Both the position numbers and the translations under genes were made by a program. The notes beneath the pieces were generated by a model that was not told the origin of the DNA, did not search any database, and saw nothing but the letters and a program-made list of their open reading frames with translations. A DNA stretch of 41,281 nucleotides from a virus: IMG/VR virus record IMGVR_UViG_3300026484_000239, positions 1 through 41,281 of that record. One strand, written 5' to 3'. This document shows positions 31,654 through 40,102 of this stretch, piece after piece. How positions within the stretch are numbered: the first letter of the stretch is position 1; each line of letters opens with the position of its first letter.

Positions 31654-34164
31654 TTAAACAATTAATTTTTCTATAACTTTTAAATAATCATCACTAATAT
31701 AATAACTATTATATTTGTATTTGTATCCAAGTTCTTTTAAAAAAGATTTTAATTCTTTATTCAATTCTTTAGGAACAAATCTTTGTTTTAGTTTTAAATT
31801 ATCTTTGTAATACAGCATCTTTTTCATCAGTTTAATTTTTTCTAAACCTATTCCATTTTTTTCTAAAATACTAAGATAATTTACTAAATCTTCTTTTTTC
31901 ATTAAAAATAATTTATGATTTATCATTTTATTAAAATCTTTTTTATTTTTTAAAATTATTTTTAAAAGTTGAATTTTTTCATCTTCAGAACTAAAGGTCA
32001 AAAACTTTTCATAGTATTTTATCTTTTGTTCTTCATTGTATGTTAAATCATTATTTTTTAATCTATTAATTAAAAGTTCTATTTTTTGTTGTTCTTTTTC
32101 TTTAATTTGTCGTTTGATTTCTTTTAAATTTAATGTCGTTTTTTCTTCAACAATTTTTATAGATTGTGTATTAAATTGATGCTCAAGCAATTTCAAAAAA
32201 CTTTTTTTATGATTAACTTCTAATAAATTCAAAAAAGTTTCAATTTCAAACATAAATTCACCAAAATTATTTATAATTTTGTTGCCAAATTCATCAAAAG
32301 AAAAATATATTGATTCATCTAAAAAATATAAATATTCATTTTTTAAAATTTCTTTATCTATAATTTTAAATTTTTTTATATCTTTTACAAAAAAAATTAT
32401 TTTTTCAGCGAATCTATTTCTTTTTAATTGCTGTAATGAAGAAATTACATCTATTGTTTGACTTTCATCTATATGATAATGTATTTTGACATTTGGACAA
32501 TTTATTGAAATTCCAACAGTAATAGTTGGTGTATAAACCAATGCATCCCATGTAGCTTCTTGTGAAAACGTTTCAAATATTTTATTTTTTTCTTCTTCAG
32601 ACGTGTCCCCATTTAAAAATACAACTTTTTTTCCTTTTTGTTTCAAAAGTTCACTTATCAAATATCCTGTATTTTTGTTTGATACAGAAATAGTAATTTT
32701 TTCTTTTTCATTCAAAATTTTTGAGATAATAGTATTTTTATCAGTAAATTGAATTAATTCAATATTATCTTTATATTCATTAAAAATATATTTCTTTTTT
32801 CTATTTTTGAAAAAATCAGGTTCAATTTCTAAAAACGCATCAAGTAAAATGAGTTTAAATTTTTTATTTGTTAATATTTTATATAATTTCATTTTATTTA
32901 AAACTGATTTATCAGTTAAATTAGATAATAAATGAATAAGCAATGAAATATATTCATCAATTATTACAACATCAAAATTTTTGATATCATATTTCCATAA
33001 GCTGTCAAACTGCGTTACAAGATGTCCATTATTCTGATAATCATCGTAATAAATATTAATGTTATACTTTTTTGAAATATCTTCAGCTAAACTTCTTCTA
33101 TTTGTTATGAATAAACATCTTTTATTATTTTTTGTAAAATAATTAAGATATTTAGCAATCAAATTTGATTTTCCTGTTCCCATTGGTGATTTTATTTTTA
33201 AAACATCGAAATCTTCTATGATTTCTAAAGATACATATCTTTCATTTATAAAAATTGTATTTTTTTGCTTTAATTTCAATTTTATGGCATTTATTGATAA
33301 TTTTTCTAGTTTTTTATCTAATTTTTCTTCATTTTTTCTATTTATAAATTCTTTTACAGATTTCAATTTAGAAATATCTTTATAAAAGTTTATTGATTTA
33401 GATGGATCAAAGTGATGTAAAATAAAAGGATTATTTTTAAAAAGAAAATATCCTTTAGGTGTTTTTTCATTAGGATGTCTAAAAACTAACAAATCTCCTT
33501 TATCTTGAACAACAGAAAATCCAAGACCATTAAGATATTTTATACTCTCAAATAAAATATCTTCATATCCTTCATTTTTAATTATTTTCTTTTTAATTTT
33601 TGGGAGTTTTTTTATTTCACCTTTGTGAAATATTACAAAATCATTATTGAGAGTTGGTGCTTGAAATGTTGCTTCTCTAATTACAGATAAATCTGTTTTT
33701 CCTAATCCTTTGATTAAAAAATTTATATTTAAAAGAAATTGTTTCAAAGACTCTTCATTATTTGAACCTTCTACTAAAATTGCACCTTTTAAATTGTATT
33801 TTCCTTTTCCATAACTTCTACTAGGTAAAACGAAAAAATAATAATTTTCTTTTTTAAGAATTTCAACAATTTTTTCTGAATCTTCTTTTGAAAAAACATC
33901 ATCAATATCTAAAACAATATATTGAACTTGTTTACAAAGATAATCTTTTAATTCTCTTTTTAATCTTTTTTTGATGACAGGTTCTTTGATATTATAACAA
34001 CGATTTAAATGAAAATGATTTATGAAATAATAAGGAAGATTTTCAAATGAAGTTTTAATTGTCCTAAATTCGAAAGTATTGTCACCATATGGAGAAATAG
34101 GAAATTTAGAAGTGCTTTTTGAATTAAAAATTGTAATTTTTATATTATTAATATTTTTATCCAT
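31654..34164 (-). CDS. Putative AEP-like primase fused to SF2 helicase
   Basis: An 836-residue protein. The N-terminal third has motifs like archaeo-eukaryotic primases: LDIDDV (about 86-91; DxD), PSRSYGKGKYNLKG (about 114-127; sxH-like but without a clear His) and DLSVIREATFQAPT (about 158-171). A short segment near 229-252 (HPNEKTPKGYF...HHFD) may bind DNA or metal. Residues about 320-600 are an SF2 helicase resembling herpes origin-binding helicases: Walker A SPMGTGKS, FITNRRSLAED, Walker B IIDEY, a FLNGDTSEEEKN segment and QQLKRNR (motif VI). ATG 34164 with AAGG is chosen over the GTG two codons before. The primase identity is weaker than the helicase one. Confidence 0.6.
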   Translation of the reverse strand: MDKNINNIKITIFNSKSTSKFPISPYGDNTFEFRTIKTSFENLPYYFINHFHLNRCYNIKEPVIKKRLKRELKDYLCKQVQYIVLDIDDVFSKEDSEKIVEILKKENYYFFVLPSRSYGKGKYNLKGAILVEGSNNEESLKQFLLNINFLIKGLGKTDLSVIREATFQAPTLNNDFVIFHKGEIKKLPKIKKKIIKNEGYEDILFESIKYLNGLGFSVVQDKGDLLVFRHPNEKTPKGYFLFKNNPFILHHFDPSKSINFYKDISKLKSVKEFINRKNEEKLDKKLEKLSINAIKLKLKQKNTIFINERYVSLEIIEDFDVLKIKSPMGTGKSNLIAKYLNYFTKNNKRCLFITNRRSLAEDISKKYNINIYYDDYQNNGHLVTQFDSLWKYDIKNFDVVIIDEYISLLIHLLSNLTDKSVLNKMKLYKILTNKKFKLILLDAFLEIEPDFFKNRKKKYIFNEYKDNIELIQFTDKNTIISKILNEKEKITISVSNKNTGYLISELLKQKGKKVVFLNGDTSEEEKNKIFETFSQEATWDALVYTPTITVGISINCPNVKIHYHIDESQTIDVISSLQQLKRNRFAEKIIFFVKDIKKFKIIDKEILKNEYLYFLDESIYFSFDEFGNKIINNFGEFMFEIETFLNLLEVNHKKSFLKLLEHQFNTQSIKIVEEKTTLNLKEIKRQIKEKEQQKIELLINRLKNNDLTYNEEQKIKYYEKFLTFSSEDEKIQLLKIILKNKKDFNKMINHKLFLMKKEDLVNYLSILEKNGIGLEKIKLMKKMLYYKDNLKLKQRFVPKELNKELKSFLKELGYKYKYNSYYISDDYLKVIEKLIV

Positions 34165-34239
34165 TTTCACACCTTAAATTCTTTTTTATTTTCATCTACC
34201 GTGTGCTCTGTTTAATTTTCTCTTTTTTGAAATATAAAA

Positions 34240-34286
34240 TATTATCAAAAATTAAAAGACCTCTTACAGGTGTTCTGAGAGGTCTT
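34240..34286 (-). terminator. Factor-independent terminator after the nuclease gene
   Basis: Perfect 9-base arms (34256-34264 and 34278-34286; AAGACCTCT/AGAGGTCTT) with a 13-base loop. On the transcribed strand the stem is followed by TTTAATTTTTG, a T-rich tail. It lies 52 bases past the nuclease stop codon. It should end the replication transcript, so the primase-helicase gene downstream probably needs its own promoter or read-through; none was clear. Confidence 0.75.
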
Positions 34287-34337
34287 GTAATGTTACATAT
34301 AATTTTAATAAATTTTTATTAAATTGAAATTAATTTT

Positions 34338-35114
34338 TTAGATTTTGGTTTTAAATTGTTCAAAATCCTCTTCTCCATCACAATAACCAAATTTTTTAAA
34401 TGGACACCAATCACAAAGAGGCGATATATTTTTATCAAATTTAGATTCATTTTCTACAGGTTTTATATATTCTACCATTTTTTTAATTAATTCATTTAAT
34501 TGCTCTCTATAATATGTTCTTAAAACATATTTATTGTGTTCTACAAAATAAAAATAAGCTTCAATTTTTTTGACATTAGGAAATTTTAAAAAAATCCAAA
34601 TGCTATAAATTATTAACTGCATTTCATTTTGATCTTCTTTAAATTTACCAGTTTTCCAATCAACAATAATAGCAATATCGTCTTTAATGGCTAAAAAATC
34701 TATAAAGCCTCTTATTAAAATATTTTCTTTTTCATTTTTATTACTTTTACTTTCATATTCATCAGGTATAATTTTATCTTTTCCTTTTTTAGATAAATCA
34801 AGTTTTAATGAAAAACCTTTTTCTATGTATTTTTCTTTCAATGATTTAAAAAAAGAATAATGTGGTGATATTACAAAATTATTAAAAATTTGATCATATT
34901 TTTGAATATCTTCTTTTTTAGATAATTCAAAAGAAAAATCTTTGTTTTTGTTTGTTAAATCACATTCTATTAAATGATGTAAATATTTACCTTTTTCTAA
35001 AGCAATATTAGTTTCAAATGGAATTTTTATTTTATCGATATATTGCAATTTGAATTTTCTTGGACAATGATAAAAAGCTCCAAGCTTAGAAAAACTATAA
35101 GGTGCGTATTTCAT
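34338..35114 (-). CDS. PD-(D/E)XK nuclease, Cas4/RecB-like with Fe-S cysteines
   Basis: A 258-residue nuclease of the Cas4/AddB type, which degrades DNA ends. It begins PYSFSKLGAFYHCPRKFKLQ with C17, then GKYLHHLIE, IRGFIDFLA and the catalytic VDWKTGK, then the QLIIYS helix. Near the C-terminus are C234, C237 and C245 (CDWC...FGYC), giving the four-cysteine 4Fe-4S pattern (one N-terminal, three C-terminal). The spacing of the last two is 7, slightly wider than usual. AGGA is before ATG. The gene follows the GapR-like gene and ends at a terminator. Confidence 0.8.
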   Translation of the reverse strand: MKYAPYSFSKLGAFYHCPRKFKLQYIDKIKIPFETNIALEKGKYLHHLIECDLTNKNKDFSFELSKKEDIQKYDQIFNNFVISPHYSFFKSLKEKYIEKGFSLKLDLSKKGKDKIIPDEYESKSNKNEKENILIRGFIDFLAIKDDIAIIVDWKTGKFKEDQNEMQLIIYSIWIFLKFPNVKKIEAYFYFVEHNKYVLRTYYREQLNELIKKMVEYIKPVENESKFDKNISPLCDWCPFKKFGYCDGEEDFEQFKTKI

Positions 35115-35131
35115 TTTTTATCCTAAAAAAA

Positions 35132-35419
35132 TTAAATCAATGATGCTATTGAATTCAATAAATCTTCATCTCTCTTTATAATATCTTCAATAGCATCAAC
35201 CAAATCTTTTTCTTGTGAATATTGTTCTTTTAATTCTTTTTTAATTTCTTTAATAGCTTTATCTATTTCTTTGATAAGAATTCCATTTTCTTTTGCTTCT
35301 TGTTTAATTGCTTTCATATCTTCTTTAATACCTTTTATTTCCATTTCTAATGCAATTAGTTGTTTTACATATTTTTTAATTTGTTCTTCTTGATTTTGAA
35401 TTTCAGTAATCATACACAT
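35132..35419 (-). CDS. GapR-like small DNA-binding protein
   Basis: A 95-residue coiled-coil protein. The centre resembles the DUF2312/GapR pattern: LIALEMEIKGIKEDMKAI, then KQEAKENGILIKEIDKAIKE, corresponding to the 'EAKGNGFD.K.L...I' core of that family. GapR dimerises round overtwisted DNA and aids topoisomerases. It sits among replication genes. GGAG is 6 bases before the ATG. The Phe-Asp after the Asn-Gly is replaced by Ile-Leu here, so this could be a distant relative or a plain coiled coil. Confidence 0.55.
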   Translation of the reverse strand: MCMITEIQNQEEQIKKYVKQLIALEMEIKGIKEDMKAIKQEAKENGILIKEIDKAIKEIKKELKEQYSQEKDLVDAIEDIIKRDEDLLNSIASLI

Positions 35420-35420
35420 T

Positions 35421-35870
35421 TTACACTCCTAATTTGTTTTTAATTTCTTGATAAACATTTAACATATCATCTTTTTCTTTGAATTTCCAATAAACAAATT
35501 TAGAAATTTTTATCATATCACCACTTTTATAATCTTTTACATCAATACCAAAATCAAGATTAAAAATTATCTTGTTTATTTCATTTATTTCATAAGAAAT
35601 AGTGTTAATATGATTTTTATTAACAATTTCATCTTGAATTGAACATATTAGAAAATTCTCTTTTACGTAATCTAAGTTTAAAAGTTTATTTTTTAATTTA
35701 TCAAAATCATAATCATTATTAAATTCTTGTATATAAAAATCAGCTGTATCTTTTCCTAAAATATTTATAGCATTTGAAAAATTAAAAATAATTTGTTTTT
35801 TTCTTTTATTAAAAATTATTGTTGCAACTTTTTTTAAATTAACAATTTTTTTACTCAGTTCTATGAACAT
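35421..35870 (-). CDS. Hypothetical protein in replication cluster
   Basis: A 149-residue protein with alternating strands and helices: ELSKKIVNLKKVATIIFN, IIFNFSNAINILGKDTADFYIQEF, ISYEINEINKIIFNLDFGIDV and a YWKFKEKDDMLNVYQ end. AAAGGAG precedes the ATG. No family recognised. It lies between primase and GapR-like genes, so a link to replication is plausible by position alone. Confidence 0.5.
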   Translation of the reverse strand: MFIELSKKIVNLKKVATIIFNKRKKQIIFNFSNAINILGKDTADFYIQEFNNDYDFDKLKNKLLNLDYVKENFLICSIQDEIVNKNHINTISYEINEINKIIFNLDFGIDVKDYKSGDMIKISKFVYWKFKEKDDMLNVYQEIKNKLGV

Positions 35871-35896
35871 CGTTAACTCCTTTCCATTTTTGTAGT

Positions 35897-36913
35897 TTAT
35901 AATAATTTTAATTTTAATTTTCCTTTAAAACCTTTATAAATATTATCTAAAATCAAATGTTTGATCATATCTTTATTCCATCCATTTTGAATAAGTTCAT
36001 TAAAATCTTTTGCAGAAATTGGTTCACCTTTGTAAATTTTTGGCCAAATAAATACATAATAATCATCAATATATTTTAAACTTTGATTTCTTGATGCTTC
36101 ATCGTAATTTTGATTATCTAAACAAAATATTGGTTTTTCTAATTTGTCCAATAAATCTTGAGGAAAACTAATTCCTAAGTTTGCCACAATTCTATTAAGA
36201 GGTAAACCACTACTTAAAGCATCAAATACAGATTCAAAAATAAAAACAGCTTTATCCCAATCAACATTAAAAATGTTCCATACTTTTAATCCATGATTTG
36301 GTAAAAAAGTATAAAATTCTTTTTTATCTAATTTTCTTGATTGAAATCCATATAGTTTTCCATCTTTTTCAAGTGGTATAATTATACTATTTTTAATAAA
36401 AAGTGTTTTATCTTTTAATTTAACATTACTTTCACAATAATAAAATAAATCTGTATATTGACTAAGACCTCTTTTTGCAAGATAATCTTCTGCAGGTGTT
36501 CCTTTTATTTTAACAAATTCTTTTGGAACATCAAAAAGAATAAATTCATTTTTGAATTTTTTGCCAGACTTTTCATTTAATTCTTTTATTTCATTTATTT
36601 GTTTTGATTTATTTTTAAGTTTTTCTAAATAAATTTTTCTTATTTCTGTTTTATATTGTTCATATAAATTCATATTTACAGTTTTAAGATATGTTTTTAA
36701 AGAGCCTGAAAAGCCACAATTAAAACATTTTACATTTGGTTTTTTTAAATAATGATCAAAATAAAAATGAAGACGTTGTTTTTTATTCCAAGATTTTCCT
36801 TCTCTACAAATAGGACAACAAATAGCAATATCACATTCTTTTTCTTTTGGTGGTAAATCACTTATGTTTGTCAATTTAAAATAGTATTTTTCTCGCTCAT
36901 CTAAATGACACAT
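35897..36913 (-). CDS. DnaG-type primase, gp61-like
   Basis: A 338-residue primase (T4 gp61 is 342). The N-terminal zinc finger shows CCPIC and, about 30 residues on, CFNC (positions about 33-36 and 63-66). The Toprim core has IFESVFDALSSG (E227) and CLDNQNYDEA (D266), with IPLEKDGKLYGFQSRK before it. It makes RNA primers on the lagging strand. ATG 36913 (MCHLDE) is chosen because GGAG lies 6 bases before it; the ATG four codons earlier has no site. It starts just before the end of the exonuclease gene (36916), with 2 bases between. Confidence 0.88.
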   Translation of the reverse strand: MCHLDEREKYYFKLTNISDLPPKEKECDIAICCPICREGKSWNKKQRLHFYFDHYLKKPNVKCFNCGFSGSLKTYLKTVNMNLYEQYKTEIRKIYLEKLKNKSKQINEIKELNEKSGKKFKNEFILFDVPKEFVKIKGTPAEDYLAKRGLSQYTDLFYYCESNVKLKDKTLFIKNSIIIPLEKDGKLYGFQSRKLDKKEFYTFLPNHGLKVWNIFNVDWDKAVFIFESVFDALSSGLPLNRIVANLGISFPQDLLDKLEKPIFCLDNQNYDEASRNQSLKYIDDYYVFIWPKIYKGEPISAKDFNELIQNGWNKDMIKHLILDNIYKGFKGKLKLKLL

Positions 36914-36915
36914 TT

Positions 36916-37980
36916 TTAACTCCATTCATTAATATTAGATGTTTTATGATTATTTTGATGTAACTTTTCTTGAACTTTAGCTTGCATTGTAAAATCATTC
37001 ATATTCATAAATTGTTCATTGAGATTAAATTTTAACAAAAACTTCTGAATGCATTGACCATTATAATTAACCTCTTTTTCTAAATATGTTTTCCAAATTT
37101 TATCTTCAATTTCTTTTGGAATAAAATCAAAATCAATTAATGTTTTATTTCTTTCATAATTATATCTAAATTTTTTATTTTGTAAAGCTTCTTCTAACTG
37201 ATCATTGTTCAAAAATTTTAATGCTGTTTTTTCACCAAATCGAGCTTTTTTATAAACATCTTTTTCAGGATATTTTTCTTGAAATTTTTGTTTTAATTTT
37301 TCAAATAAATCTTTATAATCATATTCTAATTTTTCAACATCATATATATAAACATTACTGTCTTTTAAAAATTTAATAAAATCTTGTGAATATTCTAATC
37401 CTTCTTTTACTGATGGAATATTGTCAGATTTATCTCCAATCAACACATGAATATCTTTAAATAGTTTAACGTTTTCAATTGAATCATCTATATCTTTTTG
37501 TTTAATTGGATCATATATTTTTGCATTGTATAAAAGACATTGTTTCATATCTTTGTCTGATGTAACTATAATTACATTATTTATTTTTTTAGCTAATACA
37601 GCAATAATATCATCAGCTTCTGCTTCATCTATTTTTAAAACTTTATAAGGAAAACATTTATCTAAAATATTTATAAAAGCTTCTAATTTAGAAAAATATT
37701 CATTGAAATCAATTTCACTTTCATCTCTATTTTTCTTTCTATTACTTTTGTAATCAGGACAAATCTTTTTTCTCCAATTGTTTTTTCCATCAATTGCAAG
37801 AATAATTTCATTGTTAGGAAATTTTTTTGAAATATGTCTCAAAGAATTTAACATAAGATGATAAAACATCGGCATAAATTCATCAGTGACAAATTTTCCA
37901 CTAACTTTTTTTGGTTTTACAAGAGAAATAGCCGTATAAAGATTACGATGAGAAAGATGACTAAAATCTACTATTATCAT
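36916..37980 (-). CDS. 5'-3' exonuclease / RNase H, T4 Rnh-like
   Basis: A 354-residue FEN/5'-3' exonuclease that removes RNA primers. Acidic metal ligands fit the family: D5 (IVDFSH), D64 (AIDGKNNWRK), E119 and D123-D124 (EAEADD), D142 and D144 (SDKD), D183 and D186 (GDKSDN). The helical arch basic residues appear at DYKSNRKKNR. T4 RNase H is 305 residues, and the extra here is mainly C-terminal (NEQFMNMNDFTMQ). GGAG precedes the ATG. It lies between the gp32-like and primase genes, as in replication clusters. Confidence 0.88.
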   Translation of the reverse strand: MIIVDFSHLSHRNLYTAISLVKPKKVSGKFVTDEFMPMFYHLMLNSLRHISKKFPNNEIILAIDGKNNWRKKICPDYKSNRKKNRDESEIDFNEYFSKLEAFINILDKCFPYKVLKIDEAEADDIIAVLAKKINNVIIVTSDKDMKQCLLYNAKIYDPIKQKDIDDSIENVKLFKDIHVLIGDKSDNIPSVKEGLEYSQDFIKFLKDSNVYIYDVEKLEYDYKDLFEKLKQKFQEKYPEKDVYKKARFGEKTALKFLNNDQLEEALQNKKFRYNYERNKTLIDFDFIPKEIEDKIWKTYLEKEVNYNGQCIQKFLLKFNLNEQFMNMNDFTMQAKVQEKLHQNNHKTSNINEWS

Positions 37981-38006
37981 TTTTACTCCTTATTTAAAAG
38001 AAAAAA

Positions 38007-39044
38007 TCACAGATCAGCTAAAAGATCTTCCAACTCTTGATCTGTAATATTTGGAGATACTGTTGTTTTAGGTTTTTCTTGAATTGTCTCAGATTTTGGT
38101 TCTTCTTTTATTTCTGATGTTATATTATATTTTGTTTCAGGTTTTATTTCAGGTTTCGTTTCAGATGTTAAATCAGATGATATTTCAGGTTTCACAATAG
38201 ATTTTTTAAATAATTTTCTATTTGGATTGCTAATATCATCATATGGTTCAGTAATAATTTCAGATCCATTTCTTAATAAAAATTCTTCAAGTTCTGTTCC
38301 AGCAATAGCTTTTTTAAATTTTGCTAAAAGTTTTTCATAAGGTTCAAATGTATCTTCACCAAGTATAATTTCATTTAAATCATAACAATTTTCTTCTATA
38401 AATCTTCGTGCTTCTTCAGGATCTGTAAATAAAGCACTTGGTTTATCAAATGTCGTGTTATCATAATTTGGAAAATCTTTTTTAGACTTTTTAATTCTTA
38501 CAAGAATCATATTAGCACCATCAATTGGATCAAAAACATTTATAGGTTGTATTCCTGCATTTCTTAAATCTTCTGGTGGATTTATTGCTGCTTTAATTTT
38601 ATCAAGAAGCTTTACACCATATGTCCAATAAAATACTTTTCCATTGTTGTCAGGATTTCCATTATCTTTTACTACATAAATATTACTTGCAAATTTTGTT
38701 TTTCTACTAATTTGCTTAGCAAATTCTTTAGCTTCTTCAGTTCCAATAGCTTGAAGTTCATAATAAATATCAGATACTGGACAAGGTTTTCCAATAGTTT
38801 GTGGTGATTTTGCTCTATAATATTTTATATTTCCTGTTTTATCTTGAAATCTTATATAATGTTCATAATATTTCACAATAGGAACTTCATTAATATTTTT
38901 TTGAGGTAAAAGTCTTATAACAGCACTTCCATTTCCTTTTTCATCCGTTGTTAAATCCCACTGTCTTTCATCACCAAATTTCTTTTTCGGTTCAAATACT
39001 TGTTGTAATTGTTGTGTTAATGTTTCTGTATCAAATAATCCCAT
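38007..39044 (-). CDS. Single-stranded DNA-binding protein, gp32-like
   Basis: A 345-residue gp32-type SSB (T4 301). N-terminal FDTETLTQQLQQVF is the cooperative region; the core has RLLPQKN, PIVKYYEHYIRF and a CPVSD segment (C88 to S91), where T4 gp32 has the zinc-binding CPVC. H62 is present but the second and third cysteines appear lost. The C-terminal tail (from about 285) contains repeats such as SETKPEIKPETK and ends in the acidic DQELEDLLADL, as in gp32 tails that bind partners. GAAAGGA precedes the ATG; five phased CGAA motifs lie in the leader. Confidence 0.82.
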   Translation of the reverse strand: MGLFDTETLTQQLQQVFEPKKKFGDERQWDLTTDEKGNGSAVIRLLPQKNINEVPIVKYYEHYIRFQDKTGNIKYYRAKSPQTIGKPCPVSDIYYELQAIGTEEAKEFAKQISRKTKFASNIYVVKDNGNPDNNGKVFYWTYGVKLLDKIKAAINPPEDLRNAGIQPINVFDPIDGANMILVRIKKSKKDFPNYDNTTFDKPSALFTDPEEARRFIEENCYDLNEIILGEDTFEPYEKLLAKFKKAIAGTELEEFLLRNGSEIITEPYDDISNPNRKLFKKSIVKPEISSDLTSETKPEIKPETKYNITSEIKEEPKSETIQEKPKTTVSPNITDQELEDLLADL

Positions 39045-39045
39045 G

Positions 39046-39090
39046 TTCGTCCTTTCGTATTATTTTTCGATTTTTTTTCGAATTTTTTCG
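39046..39090 (-). promoter_or_regulatory. Phased CGAA repeats in the gp32 leader
   Basis: Five CGAA copies on the transcribed strand occur at 39087-39090, 39077-39080, 39066-39069, 39054-39057 and 39046-39049, with spacings of 10, 11, 12 and 8 bases. They are separated by A-runs within an A-rich leader that ends in the gp32 ribosome binding site. T4 gp32 represses its own mRNA by binding an unstructured A/U-rich leader, so autogenous control is a fitting guess. A small CGAC..GTCG palindrome is upstream at 39107-39116. Confidence 0.45.
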
Positions 39091-39120
39091 TAGTTTAACG
39101 ACATTCCGACAGGTCGAAGA

Positions 39121-39810
39121 TTAAAATTCTTTTTTGATAGAAATTAATAATTCAAATGGTTCTTCAATATTTTTTAAATAAGCTATAGGGTTATTTGTCT
39201 TAGGATTTCTTTTAATATGAAATTCATATTCACAGTCTGGAATTTTACTAATATTCATTATATCAAAAACAAATTTATTTTCTTCATTTGAAAGAATATC
39301 TTTTTCATAATAATTAGGATTTTGAAAATTATTGTTAGCATCAATTGTTGTAATAATTAATTGATGAACAGAAGAATCAATAACTAAATCACTATGACCA
39401 AGAATGTTTGATATTTTTTTAATATGTTTTAAATCTTCTCGCGTTAAATCAAATTTAACTGTTGATGTAACCGATTTAACTTTATCAAAAATGTCAGGTG
39501 CAACTGAAAATTTTTCAAGTAAATTAACACTTGTTGTTTCATATATTTGCTTTAATTTTCCATTATTTATAATAATTTTTTCACCATCTTTTTCTAAAAA
39601 GACATTTTCACCAAAATAGTCAACAAGATTCAAAAATTGAGCTAAATTATAAATACCAAATTTTTCAAATTTTTCTTCATCTAATTCATCTAAATTAATC
39701 AAAGCTATTATAGAATAATCATTTGTCATTGTTGTTTTTGGATATTCTATAATAACAGAATTAGAAATTTGAATTAATTTTTTCAAAATAGGTATTGTAT
39801 TTTCTAACAT
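39121..39810 (-). CDS. DNA polymerase sliding clamp, gp45-like
   Basis: A 229-residue clamp (T4 gp45 is 228). It has the typical clamp layout: YSIIALINLDELDEEKFEKFGIYNLAQFLNL near residues 32-62, KIIINNGKLKQIYETTSVNLLEKF, a second repeated part with KFDLTREDLKHIKKISNILG (118-137), then strands ending ELLISIKKEF. Clamps are trimeric rings that tether the polymerase and, in T4, activate late transcription. AAAGGA precedes the ATG. Its position before gp32 and Rnh fits a T4-type replication cluster. Confidence 0.85.
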   Translation of the reverse strand: MLENTIPILKKLIQISNSVIIEYPKTTMTNDYSIIALINLDELDEEKFEKFGIYNLAQFLNLVDYFGENVFLEKDGEKIIINNGKLKQIYETTSVNLLEKFSVAPDIFDKVKSVTSTVKFDLTREDLKHIKKISNILGHSDLVIDSSVHQLIITTIDANNNFQNPNYYEKDILSNEENKFVFDIMNISKIPDCEYEFHIKRNPKTNNPIAYLKNIEEPFELLISIKKEF

Positions 39811-39819
39811 GGTTATCCT

Positions 39820-40077
39820 TTAATTAATTGATTGAATTTCAGCTAATGTTTTTTCAAAAATATGTTCTACAATATTTTTTGCCATCTTTTTAGCTGTTTT
39901 CTTATTAGAACAAACTCTTTTTAAAATATCGTCTGTAAATTTTTCTATATATTCTTTTTTTAAATCATTCAAATTATAATTTTTAAAAAGTCCAAATTTA
40001 TCGTCACCTAAAATAACAACTCTTGTATACAAATTAATATCTTCAACAAGTTTATGTTGTAAATCTAATGAAACCAT
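39820..40077 (-). CDS. Small hypothetical protein upstream of clamp gene
   Basis: An 85-residue protein starting at ATG 40077 (MVSLDLQHKLVED), supported by AAAAGGAG 5 bases upstream and by the promoter -10 at 40103-40108; a longer reading would start inside the promoter. It contains RVVILGDDKFGLFKNYNLN and a basic helix (SNKKTAKKMAKNIVEHIF). Not recognised. It probably forms the first gene of the clamp-gp32 transcript. Confidence 0.55.
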   Translation of the reverse strand: MVSLDLQHKLVEDINLYTRVVILGDDKFGLFKNYNLNDLKKEYIEKFTDDILKRVCSNKKTAKKMAKNIVEHIFEKTLAEIQSIN

Positions 40078-40102
40078 CTTAGCTCCTTTTTTCTTTTTTA
40101 TT

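Noticed and set aside
34171-34255. Promoter for the primase-helicase gene after the terminator
   Set aside because: TATATT-like and TTGATA-like words occur, but none with acceptable spacing, so no promoter is claimed.
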